Positions 1 to 5,930 of a stretch of 12,956 nucleotides of DNA are shown in pieces. Positions within the stretch are counted from its first letter, which is position 1, and the number at the start of each line of letters is the position of its first letter. Position numbers and translations under genes: made by a program. The stretch comes from Nitrososphaerota archaeon (GTDB lineage Archaea; Thermoproteota; Nitrososphaeria; Nitrososphaerales; Gagatemarchaeaceae): assembly GCA_005877225.1 (NCBI GenBank), contig VBPK01000112.1, positions 1-12,956 on the forward strand, read 5' to 3'. The notes under the pieces are model-generated. The model was not told where the DNA came from. It saw only the letters and a list, made by a program, of their open reading frames with translations, and made no database searches.

Positions 1-489
1 CCCAAGATACATCTTGAGGTAGTTGTTCCCATTCGTGATGATGGTGCAGTCCTGGGTGAGGGGGAGGGTGTTCAGCGCTGAGGTCCACAGATTGGTCGTT
101 GTGACTGCTCCCGTCGCAGGCCCGAATGCTTGAACGAGCGACCAGTAGTATCCCGAGGGGCTCACAACGGCTGCGCAGGCGACATAATCGATGAAGTTAG
201 CGAAGAATCCGGCCCACGTGCCGCTGGCGGCTGATTTTGCGGCGAGGTATAGCCCGCTCGAGTTTTCATTGGAAACTGACCCTCCCGGGGGGGCGTTGCC
301 CGCGATTGCCCAGCCGGCTGTGTTCCCGGTAGTGAGCGAATCCGAGGCGACGAGGCCTGAATTCACCTGCGTGATGGTAGCCGATGCCGCGTGGGTGATG
401 TTCATCGCCGGAACGAATGCACTCGCCAACAGCAGTATCGCTGAGAAGGAGATTGCCACCCCGACGCGAGGGCGCCCGATAACTCTCAT
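1..489 (-). CDS. Secreted beta-sandwich-like protein, N-terminal part (runs off window)
   Basis: This minus-strand frame starts at an ATG at 489-487 and stays open for 163 codons to the window edge, so the C-terminus is missing. The first 35 residues form a signal peptide: MRVIGRPR, a hydrophobic stretch around residues 11-29, and a likely cleavage site near THA-A. The protein is a clear paralogue of the gene at 536-1660, sharing PAMNITHAA, SGLVASDSLTTGNT, WAGF and the block QDCTIITNGNN. Two cysteines (C105 in VACAAV and C148 in QDCTII) are conserved in both copies and may form a disulfide. Compared with the paralogue it lacks about 38 residues between WAGFFA (92-97) and FIDYVAC. The Gly/Thr/Asn-rich composition resembles a concanavalin/LamG-like extracellular fold, but that is inference. 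It is probably a surface or secreted glycoprotein; binding target unknown. Confidence 0.75.
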   Translation of the reverse strand, partial: MRVIGRPRVGVAISFSAILLLASAFVPAMNITHAASATITQVNSGLVASDSLTTGNTAGWAIAGNAPPGGSVSNENSSGLYLAAKSAASGTWAGFFANFIDYVACAAVVSPSGYYWSLVQAFGPATGAVTTTNLWTSALNTLPLTQDCTIITNGNNYLKMYLG

Positions 490-594
490 GACCACGCAGT
501 TACTAGTTTCCCAGGAGACATATCTCGGTATGGAATCAATCTAATGGAAAATTTTTGCTGATTCTTGCGCCGATTATTGAGGCTCGCTTCAGGT
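490..594 (-). repeat. Duplicated upstream block, copy A
   Basis: The roughly 105 nt before the left secreted-protein gene match the block before its paralogue at 1661-1765. Shared pieces include, on the plus strand, gacatatct-ggta (517-530), an A/T-rich stretch around 541-556, and gattattga followed by ctcgcttcag (572-591). Their distance from the ATG is kept. The A/T-rich part is a plausible promoter position for the minus-strand gene. This shows that the duplication included regulatory DNA. The open frame of the right-hand paralogue runs into this block, which suggests its natural stop has been lost. Confidence 0.6.
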
Positions 595-1660
595 GAAGAG
601 ACGAGAAGGCGCTGAAGAGCCGGCCTAGGTTAGGAATGCCTCTCGAGTGGGAGATTATTCTGCGTCGGCCGTGGCCTACTCGTGCTTCTCCAGGCTCATG
701 AATCTTCGCAGAACAACGAGGGTCGAGAGTCCGACGGAACCAATATGCTCTCGTCGGCTGAACGATATCTCTCTCTAAGCCGTGGAGACGGTGTACCACA
801 TTCAGGGTTGCGACACCCGTGTCATTTGCGGTACTACTCACCAGGACGCCACCCGACGAGTCCTCTATCTGTACCTTGCCGCCCGGCGGGGCACCGCTTA
901 CGGTGACATCCTCTCCGAGCGTGGCGTAGTAGTCGGTGTAGGTTCCGTTGCGCATCGCGCTGGTCGAGGTCGTCTCGACCTCGAGGTAGGCATTGAACGG
1001 GGGAGGTATAGACAGAGTCAGGTTGTTCCTGTTGACGACTACCGTGCCACCAAGGTAGACCTTCAGGAAGTTGTTGCCGTTGGTGATGATCGTGCAGTCC
1101 TGAGCGAGAGGCATAGTGCCGTTCGATTGGTACAGTGTCTCGATAGTCGTAGTTTGATCCGCAGGGCCGAAAGAGTGGTTTACGGTCCAAAAGTAGGGAC
1201 CCCCATCCCAAGCGACAGCTAAACATCCAATGTAGTTTATCATGTTCTTATTCGACGTTTGGACGTATATGCCCGTGTTGTATTCTTCACCCTTGGGCAT
1301 CGAGGCGTAGGGGAGAGTGATGAAGGCGTGGAAGAGGGATGCGGTCGTGTTCTGGGTCACTGCGTAGAACCCGGCCCACTGACTAGGGGCACCCGCCTGT
1401 ACGCCGATGTGGAGCCCCTGGGCATCCTCGGAGTGGGTGAACTTCGCTCCCGGCAGGATGGTCGCTTCGCCTCCGAACGTCCAAGAGGATGTGTTTCCGG
1501 TCGTGAGTGAATCCGATGCGACGAGGCCTGACTTCACCTGGGTGACGTCCCCCGGTGCCGCGTGGGTGATATTCATCGCCGGAACGAAGGCACTCACCAA
1601 GAGTAGGATGGCGGAGGCGGCGATTGCCAGAACGACGCGAGGACGCTCCATGATGCTCAT
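536..1660 (-). CDS. Secreted beta-sandwich-like protein with probable frameshifted C-terminus
   Basis: The ATG is at 1660-1658 (MSIMERPRVV); a second in-frame Met is codon 4. A signal peptide covers about residues 1-35 (hydrophobic 9-27, cleavage near THA-A). Residues 40-230 form a Gly/Thr-rich presumed beta-sandwich with paired Cys146 and Cys189. Several N-glycosylation sequons are visible (N104, N161, N180, N213, N238, N280). Residues 240-288 (VTVSGAPPGGKVQIEDSSG) look like a small Ig-like or carboxypeptidase-regulatory-like beta domain. After about residue 288 the sequence becomes Arg-rich and unlike a secreted protein, and the frame ends inside the duplicated promoter of the next gene. 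In the +1-shifted frame a short hydrophobic tail, GSVGLSTLVVLRRF, then charged residues and a TAG at 678-676 look like a C-terminal membrane anchor. I therefore suspect a frameshift between about 796 and 747. The function is unknown; a cell-surface role is inferred. Confidence 0.7.
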   Translation of the reverse strand: MSIMERPRVVLAIAASAILLLVSAFVPAMNITHAAPGDVTQVKSGLVASDSLTTGNTSSWTFGGEATILPGAKFTHSEDAQGLHIGVQAGAPSQWAGFYAVTQNTTASLFHAFITLPYASMPKGEEYNTGIYVQTSNKNMINYIGCLAVAWDGGPYFWTVNHSFGPADQTTTIETLYQSNGTMPLAQDCTIITNGNNFLKVYLGGTVVVNRNNLTLSIPPPFNAYLEVETTSTSAMRNGTYTDYYATLGEDVTVSGAPPGGKVQIEDSSGGVLVSSTANDTGVATLNVVHRLHGLERDIVQPTRAYWFRRTLDPRCSAKIHEPGEARVGHGRRRIISHSRGIPNLGRLFSAFSSLHLKRASIIGARISKNFPLD

Positions 1661-1765
1661 GGCCTGACAGTCACGAGTTCAGGAGGACATATCTGGGTAC
1701 GCACTCAATATGATAGAAAATTTCTAGTAATTTTCCCATGGATTATTGAATCTCGCTTCAGCTCA
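1661..1765 (-). repeat. Duplicated upstream block, copy B
   Basis: This is the partner of 490-594, directly upstream of the ATG at 1660. Shared elements are gacatatctgggta (1686-1699), an A/T-rich segment around 1710-1735, and gattattgaatctcgcttcag (1741-1761). The period between copies is about 1.17 kb, close to the gene length, so the gene and its leader were duplicated together. The A/T-rich part on the minus strand (AAATTTTCTATCATATTG) is the likely promoter region. Confidence 0.6.
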
Positions 1766-1915
1766 ATTGCAGCAAAGGCACAGATTCATTCGAATGGAGG
1801 CGCTGGGCGAGACGGTGGTCGGATTTCCGCTGCGGGCTTCGTCATCGTAAGCAATCGAAGTAACAAGTAATCTGGCCAAGCGGGAGACACAAGGCAGCAG
1901 CTAGAGGGTCAGACC

Positions 1916-2227
1916 TCATTCAGGCTGAGGTTGTTGGACATGCGAGTCTCTCCTCCTTCGCCTCTGAAACTTTCCAAGTAAGGCTTCTCCAAGGGCGCTG
2001 GCGAAAGGAACGAATATGGGTGACTCGCCATATTTCACATTCCTAAATTCCTCTTGTTGAGTATCCACGGTGTATTCTTTTCCATGATAGGTCACCGTCG
2101 GTAGAACATAAGGATGATATGGAACCGCAGCAGAACTCTTCTTGTGCCTTGCTGCCGCAACGATGCCTGACATGGCCTCCGTAGTCCAGGAATACACAAC
2201 TGCCGAAGGGAATAGTGCTTCTGTCAT
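1916..2227 (-). CDS. Small hypothetical protein (103 aa)
   Basis: I do not recognise this protein. The ATG at 2227-2225 (MTEALFPSAVV) is chosen over the longer GTG frame from 2260 because a TATA-like box lies at 2261-2269, which would place transcription start near 2240 and give a short leader. The protein has a mildly hydrophobic start, a middle rich in Tyr/Pro/His/Val (YHPYVLPTVTYHGKEYTVD), then FVPFASALGEALLGKF and a very basic tail (QRRRRRD) ending in a Gln/Pro-rich tip. There is no clear membrane segment or catalytic motif. Base composition is more A/T-rich than in the nuo genes, consistent with accessory DNA. It stands alone, with no obvious operon partner. It could be a chance frame, but composition and promoter spacing favour a real gene. 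Confidence 0.45.
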   Translation of the reverse strand: MTEALFPSAVVYSWTTEAMSGIVAAARHKKSSAAVPYHPYVLPTVTYHGKEYTVDTQQEEFRNVKYGESPIFVPFASALGEALLGKFQRRRRRDSHVQQPQPE

Positions 2228-2260
2228 TGAGGATGCAGGATGAGTTAATCGCCGTCGCAC

Positions 2261-2269
2261 TTAATAGTA
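2261..2269 (-). promoter_or_regulatory. TATA-like box for the 103-aa gene
   Basis: The minus strand reads TACTATTAA here, about 34-38 nt before the ATG at 2227. In archaea this spacing gives a short leader. No Shine-Dalgarno sequence is seen next to the ATG. Confidence 0.35.
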
Positions 2270-2453
2270 TTCGTCGATTTTGCAAGATTTTCACTAGGTC
2301 CTGCAGGATTTGGACCACGCGGGTTCATAGGCTGATAAGTAACTATTTGCACCAATCTGCAGCGTCAGGCAGCACGTCCGCTAGCTCGTACCTGGACTCC
2401 ACAGGGCATTAGACCCGGCCTATCAAGTGGGGGCGCTTAGCCAAGAGGGATAA

Positions 2454-2478
2454 TGCTCTGGGCGGGATTTGATCCCGC
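2454..2478 (-). pseudogene. Degenerate tRNA-Glu 3' half (possible attachment-site remnant)
   Basis: On the minus strand this reads as a T-arm with a perfect GCGGG/CCCGC stem and a 7-nt loop, then a 3' acceptor strand and discriminator A. It matches the intact tRNA-Glu at 2981-3005 in 21 of 25 positions. Weaker similarity continues toward the anticodon stem (to about 2503, gcaaat-ctctc), but the anticodon loop and 5' half are missing, and no matching 5' acceptor strand is found nearby. It lies in the same orientation as the tRNA, about 530 bp downstream of its 3' end. This is the arrangement left when an element integrates into a tRNA 3' end. It could instead be the relic of another tRNA. Confidence 0.55.
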
Positions 2479-2655
2479 AACGAATCGAGCAGCAAATCTC
2501 TCCAACACAGATGTCCAAGCAGATACGCCTGAACTCTAGCACGGGAAATGCCGCGGGCCGGCTGAACGCCCTCATCCCAGGCTCAGCTGGCCGACCTGCG
2601 GGAACGGCTCGACACGATAACGCCTGAGAAAGTCGCCCACGATATCGATTCTGTC

Positions 2656-2916
2656 TTGGAAGGTCACGAGAAGACACCCGACCATATGAAACTGACAGGA
2701 ACGATTACGAACTCAAAAGAAAGCCAGTGGGTTTGCATGCATGGCTCCGAGTATGTCGAACTCCGAGTCTATCAGAGCGCTGTGGACGAATCTGCAGAGA
2801 TGTTCTTGACGTCGACGAGAGGTCTTCGCGCGTCGGACTATGTTGTGGAGCCAGGTTGGGACGAAATTGTGTTTCCTTGGTACGAGATACTCAAAGCTGG
2901 CTTGCAACCAGATTAG
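2656..2916 (+). CDS. Orphan hypothetical open frame, possibly a truncated gene
   Basis: An open frame runs from just after a TGA at 2563-2565 to a TAG at 2914-2916. Its first 30 codons (ADLRERLDTITPEKVAHDI...) look like a natural acidic helix but have no start codon. The available starts are TTG 2656 and ATG 2686 (MKLTGTITNSKE). The C-terminal part (VCMHGSEYVELRVYQ, then VEPGWDEIVFPWYEIL) is acidic and rich in aromatic residues, with no membrane segment. I recognise no family. The frame lies between the degenerate tRNA fragment and the intact tRNA-Glu, so it may be the leftover C-terminus of a gene carried by a decayed integrated element. No promoter or ribosome binding site is evident. Confidence 0.35.
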   Translation: MEGHEKTPDHMKLTGTITNSKESQWVCMHGSEYVELRVYQSAVDESAEMFLTSTRGLRASDYVVEPGWDEIVFPWYEILKAGLQPD

Positions 2917-2980
2917 GACGCTTGGACGCAATGAAAAAAAGGCGCAAAAATCGTTCCAATGCCTGTAAATGGTGAGAAAA

Positions 2981-3085
2981 TGCCCCGGGCGGGATTCGAA
3001 CCCGCGTTTTCGACTCGAAAGGCCGAAATACTCTCGACCGTTGGTTGACCGGGCTCTACGTCTTGGGACTCTATACTACCGGGGC
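2981..3085 (-). tRNA. tRNA-Glu(UUC) with extra sequence in the D-arm
   Basis: The acceptor stem is GCCCCGG (3085-3079) with CCGGGGC (2988-2982), and discriminator A is at 2981; CCA is not encoded. The T-arm GCGGG-TTCGAAT-CCCGC is perfect. The anticodon arm TCGGC-CTTTCGA-GTCGA (3026-3010) gives anticodon UUC at 3019-3017, with one G-U pair. The gene is 105 nt, about 30 nt longer than usual, and all the excess is in the D-arm. The standard archaeal tRNA-Glu D-arm can be read as GTATAG + CCCGGTCAA + GTAT only if a 17-nt piece (3070-3054) and a 13-nt piece (3044-3032) are removed. These may be two small non-canonical introns. I could not draw a convincing bulge-helix-bulge at either junction, so one differently placed intron or a damaged gene remains possible. 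Confidence 0.85.
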
Positions 3086-3127
3086 ATCGCTTCGCCTCGA
3101 AGGACACTGAAATAGAGTTTTGCGAAA

Positions 3128-3850
3128 TCAGAGTGGGGTGAAGTAGCACCACTCATCTAGGCTGCTCAGGAGTCTCATCAGCTCGCTTCTCGTGGGCGGG
3201 CGGGGGCGTCCGAGGCTCAGGGTCGCGCTACTGGGCATGTAGGCGTTCCTCCGCCTGGGCCCTTCGATCGTCCGCAGGTTGGAGGCGAACTCCTCTGGGT
3301 CGATTGCCGAGTGGTAGTACAACCTTCCTCCGATCTGTCTAACCCTGCTCCCCTCCGTAGGGTAGTCGGTGACTGCCTCGACGCGACCTCTCGCATCCCT
3401 CAGGAGAAGCTTCAGGACAGCGGCTTCGTCCGGGGTAAGAAGCGATTCGCCCCCTCCCCTCAGTTTTCTCCAGAGCCCAAGGCTCTCTGCCCTTACCGAG
3501 AGGCGAATGTGGAGGGTCCCCCCACTCCGCTTCGCGGCAAAGTACATCGAGGCCAGCTCATCGAGGGCGACCTCCTCCCTCTTGACCCGGAGTAGCTCCG
3601 GAATCAGGGGAACGAGAGGGTCGAACAAATCAATGTTGGAAGTAGCCAGCCCGCTACCATCGACGTGGATGAACCCGGCGGAGGAGTAGGCCTTCAAACG
3701 CTCGCCGCCGCCTACGCGGAAGCCGATTCTCGTCAACCTGGCCGCGATTGTGTCCCGCTGCACGCGATTCAGCTTGGGGAGCGGAAGGTAGTACCTGCCG
3801 TCACCCCGAATGAAAACCTGATGAAGAGTGAAGCGCGGACCGGTCGTCAC
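3128..3850 (-). CDS. Hypothetical basic cytosolic protein (240 aa)
   Basis: I do not recognise a family. The start is GTG at 3850-3848, preceded by GAGATGA about 6 nt upstream, which can act as a Shine-Dalgarno sequence. The protein is soluble and Arg/Leu-rich. Residues 1-60 contain LPLPKLNRVQRDTIAARLTR, resembling a beta-strand plus helix. The central part (about 85-150) is helical, with LDELASMYFAAKRSGG and LTPDEAAVLKLLLRDARGR. The C-terminal third is basic (EGPRRRNAYMPSS, LGRPRPPTRSELM) and ends in DEWCYFTPL. The basic character suggests nucleic-acid binding, but no helix-turn-helix or catalytic motif is certain. It is transcribed away from the response regulator, sharing the intergenic region 3851-3996, and its stop lies 42 nt from the tRNA-Glu 5' end. 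Codon use matches the GC-rich core genes, so it is probably a lineage-conserved gene. Confidence 0.65.
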   Translation of the reverse strand: MTTGPRFTLHQVFIRGDGRYYLPLPKLNRVQRDTIAARLTRIGFRVGGGERLKAYSSAGFIHVDGSGLATSNIDLFDPLVPLIPELLRVKREEVALDELASMYFAAKRSGGTLHIRLSVRAESLGLWRKLRGGGESLLTPDEAAVLKLLLRDARGRVEAVTDYPTEGSRVRQIGGRLYYHSAIDPEEFASNLRTIEGPRRRNAYMPSSATLSLGRPRPPTRSELMRLLSSLDEWCYFTPL

Positions 3851-3942
3851 GGGCTCATCTCAAGCCTGGGCCTTTTTGTCCCGTTACCTTCTCCCCAGAG
3901 ATGAATGTTTCGTCCTCGTTGTAGGGTCCAGACGAGACCAAT

Positions 3943-3961
3943 GTTAAGAACTCTTTTTAAC
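3943..3961. promoter_or_regulatory. Palindromic TATA region between divergent genes
   Basis: GTTAA (3943-3947) and TTAAC (3957-3961) form an inverted repeat separated by 9 nt. The right arm overlaps a T/A-rich box (TTTTTAA, 3954-3960) that is well placed as a TATA box for the response regulator if translation starts at TTG 3997. The opposite strand (GGTTAAAAAG) could serve the divergent hypothetical gene. A regulator bound here could control both genes, but that is inference. Confidence 0.4.
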
Positions 3962-3996
3962 CAATGGGATTGGACGATTCTTCTGTAGGCTGCCTA

Positions 3997-4401
3997 TTGA
4001 AGAAAGTTCTAGTCGTCGATGACGAGACCGATATCGCCGAAGTCGTCAAGCAGGGTCTGGAGCTTCAAGGGATACAGGTAGACGCCTTCAATGACCCGCA
4101 GAAAGCACTCGAGCACTTCAGGCCGGATACGTATGATGTAGTGGTTCTTGATGTCAGGATGCCAAGAATGAACGGATTCCAGCTGTATCGGGAAATCATG
4201 AAACGCGACGATAGCACGAAGGTCCTCTTCATCACGGCCTTCGAAGAGTCCCCGGAGGAGTTCAAGAAGGCATTCCCGGAACTAGATACGCACCGCTTCA
4301 TGAAGAAACCGTTTACAATCAGCAAACTCAAAGATAGAATTATGCAAGGAATCGTAGTCAAGGGTCCGCGTCAAGACACCCCCCGAGGACTCACCGACTA
4401 G
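3997..4401 (+). CDS. Stand-alone response regulator (single receiver domain)
   Basis: This is a CheY-like receiver of 134 residues with all key residues: acidic pair D8-D9 (VLVVDDE), phospho-acceptor D52 (VVVLDVRMP), T80 (LFITAF) and K104 before a Pro (MKKPF). There is no output domain; only about 20 polar residues follow the receiver fold, so signalling is probably by protein-protein contact. I chose TTG 3997 (MKKVLVVDD) because the TATA-like box at 3954-3960 would put transcription start near 3982. ATG 3964 is in the same frame and would add 11 residues, but lies only a few bases after that box. No histidine kinase is in the window, so the partner is unknown. It is divergent from the basic hypothetical gene and followed 158 nt later by the prenyltransferase. 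Confidence 0.88.
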   Translation: MKKVLVVDDETDIAEVVKQGLELQGIQVDAFNDPQKALEHFRPDTYDVVVLDVRMPRMNGFQLYREIMKRDDSTKVLFITAFEESPEEFKKAFPELDTHRFMKKPFTISKLKDRIMQGIVVKGPRQDTPRGLTD

Positions 4402-4515
4402 CTAAGTGGTTCGCGAATCGTGGTTCTTCCTGCGAGCTCGGCTTGGAACTTCTTCCATTGCCAAGCAGAAGATGCTCGCTAGAAGGGTTTTGCAAGGCTC
4501 TCAAGCCGACAAATG

Positions 4516-4523
4516 TTATATAT
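4516..4523 (+). promoter_or_regulatory. TATA box of the prenyltransferase gene
   Basis: TTATATAT, a strong archaeal TATA-box match, lies about 40 nt before the TTG at 4560. Transcription would begin near 4544, leaving a leader of roughly 15 nt. Confidence 0.6.
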
Positions 4524-4559
4524 GTAGAGACGAGGTGACGATTAAGGTTAACGGGTATT

Positions 4560-5417
4560 TTGAGCGAGGGGAGGGCCACCGTCATCAACCAAATCGAGCT
4601 GAAGATGAAGCACTACGTCGATAAGATCGACAGAGGGCTCGCGAGGGAGCTTGAGATGTACTCAGGTTCTCGCTTTCACGACCCACTCGTCTACGCCACC
4701 GAGGGAGGGAAGCGTATCAGGCCCATAATTCTGATGATGTCCGCCGAGACGGTCGGATACACCGACGACCATCTTCTCGATGCGGCTGTCGCCGTCGAAC
4801 TCCTACACACAGAATCGATGATTCACGACGACATAATCGATGAAGAGACTTCGAGGAGAGGGAAGATGACGTTTCACGTGAGGTACGGGTACAGCTCATC
4901 GCTCCTGACTGCAGACTTCGTCTTCGCGATGATACTCGCAATCGCGGCCAGGTACAAGGACAAGCGTGTGGCCGACGAGATAAGCAGCGCCGCCCTCCAG
5001 ATGGCTGAAGGGGAATATTCAGAGCTTACCGTCGACCCGAAGAACTACAAGTTGGGCTGGGACGAATACGTGAAGATAATCTCTGAAAAGACCGCTGCCC
5101 TCTTTCAAACTTCCGCCAAGCTCGGCGGGCTCATCGCTGGGGCCTCCGCGAACCGTGTGGACGCTCTGGCGAACTACGGCAAGTTCGTCGGCATCGCGTA
5201 CCAGCTAAGGGACGACCTCCTCGACTGGGGCTCTCAGGATAAGATAACGAGGGCACTCCTGAACGACTCGAACAATGCGGATGTCATATCGAAGCTCAGG
5301 AGGTACTCCGAGACTTACGCCGAGAAGGCGAGGAAGGAGCTGGCGGTCCTTCCGGAGAACGACGCGAGCGCCTTCCTCCTCGAGCTGACCGATTTCGCAG
5401 TCCACAGAAAGCGCTGA
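4560..5417 (+). CDS. Polyprenyl (geranylgeranyl-type) diphosphate synthase
   Basis: This is a trans-isoprenyl diphosphate synthase that condenses isopentenyl diphosphate with allylic diphosphates, supplying chains for archaeal ether lipids or quinones. Visible signatures are GGKRIRP (49-55), the first Asp-rich motif DDIID (90-94), the conserved R99-R100, K177-T178, and the second Asp-rich motif DDLLD (218-222, in YQLRDDLLDW). At 285 residues it is shorter than the usual 320-350. The stretch after the second motif that normally holds a K(P).G.D...GK.T.P segment is replaced by the short WGSQDKITRALLND, followed directly by the final helix. The fifth residue before the first motif, which often sets chain length, is Glu85, which is unusual. 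The TTG start is supported by the TATA box; ATG 4605 would remove helix A. Product length cannot be assigned from sequence alone. Confidence 0.88.
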   Translation: MSEGRATVINQIELKMKHYVDKIDRGLARELEMYSGSRFHDPLVYATEGGKRIRPIILMMSAETVGYTDDHLLDAAVAVELLHTESMIHDDIIDEETSRRGKMTFHVRYGYSSSLLTADFVFAMILAIAARYKDKRVADEISSAALQMAEGEYSELTVDPKNYKLGWDEYVKIISEKTAALFQTSAKLGGLIAGASANRVDALANYGKFVGIAYQLRDDLLDWGSQDKITRALLNDSNNADVISKLRRYSETYAEKARKELAVLPENDASAFLLELTDFAVHRKR

Positions 5418-5425
5418 CTCGAGCT

Positions 5426-5446
5426 ATCTCAATACGGTGCTGAGAT
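5426..5446. repeat. Small inverted repeat after the prenyltransferase gene
   Basis: ATCTCA (5426-5431) and TGAGAT (5441-5446) can form a 6-bp stem with a 9-nt loop, starting 8 nt after the stop codon. No T-run follows directly; a T6 run lies further on at 5523-5528. It may help end transcription, but this is weak. Confidence 0.3.
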
Positions 5447-5545
5447 CGGTTCAATTGCCCTTCACGGGTTTCCCTGCCTCGAAGGACCCAGCGAACATGT
5501 GAAAATCGGAATGGCCATCGGCTTTTTTGGGAGGGGAACTCGAGG

Positions 5546-5758
5546 CTAGGGTTTGTAGTAGGCTGTTAGAACCATGTTCTGGGTCGTGGTGGTAATCGTC
5601 CTTGTCGGGTTCGTTGTGCCGTCGTCCCAGTGGTCGAAGACGTGATTCGTGGTGCTGTAAGCAGTGATGGTTTACGTCGTACCAGATTCGGTCGTGTAGG
5701 TCAGCGGAGTGTTGCCCGACCTTACGGTTGCACCCCCAGACTTGATTACGGTCTTCAT
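5546..5758 (-). pseudogene. Remnant of a repeat-type surface protein (InlB-like beta repeat)
   Basis: Read on the minus strand, the frame from ATG 5758 to TAG 5546 gives a recognisable extracellular beta-repeat: G-ATVRSGNTPLTYTTESGTT, a stop, then TITAYSTTNHVFDHWDDGTT, NPTRTIT and NMVLTAYY. This resembles the repeats with a central FDHWDDG motif and a closing T-L-T-A-Y-Y strand that are common in secreted archaeal and bacterial proteins. The interrupting TAA (5674-5672) stands where the repeat usually has Tyr, so one base change from TAC or TAT explains it. Only one repeat of 71 codons remains. The frame upstream stays open but shows no homology I recognise, and no signal peptide is present. 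It is most likely the C-terminal leftover of a larger surface-protein gene. Confidence 0.6.
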
Positions 5759-5890
5759 CCCGCTAAGCGCTTGATGAATCTTACAGGGCCACCTTACATA
5801 AGGATGCTCAACCTCCTTCGTGGCACGGCTCTGTGAGGGCTCTGTTCCTGAAAATCTTCACAAGAGTTCAGCAGGACCAACCCGCAGAAT

Positions 5891-5899
5891 TCTTATAAG
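5891..5899 (+). promoter_or_regulatory. TATA box of the ATP synthase subunit K gene
   Basis: TCTTATAAG lies about 32-40 nt before the TTG at 5931. Transcription would start around 5921, giving a leader of 10 nt or less. This spacing is the main reason for choosing that start over upstream in-frame codons. Confidence 0.6.
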
Positions 5900-5930
5900 C
5901 CGTAGGTCGAGCCCTCCTGACACTTTCAAG

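Noticed and set aside
2043..2318. Minus-strand frame MVQILQDLVKILQ... overlapping the 103-aa gene
   Set aside because: Only a short repeated piece (VQILQDLVKILQ) looks protein-like. The rest is Cys/Ser/Arg-rich, and the frame overlaps a better candidate.
4406..4624. Plus-strand 72-codon frame between the response regulator and the prenyltransferase
   Set aside because: It crosses the TATA box and start of the prenyltransferase in another frame and has no recognisable sequence.
5574..5645. Small plus-strand hydrophobic frame (MFWVVVVIVLVG...)
   Set aside because: It is the antisense of the Thr-rich beta-repeat remnant; ACC/ACG Thr codons read backwards give Val. No promoter is present.
5820..5930. 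N-terminal extension of the ATP synthase K subunit
   Set aside because: It would place 37 polar, Arg/Ser-rich residues before the signal peptide and would lie upstream of and across the TATA box.
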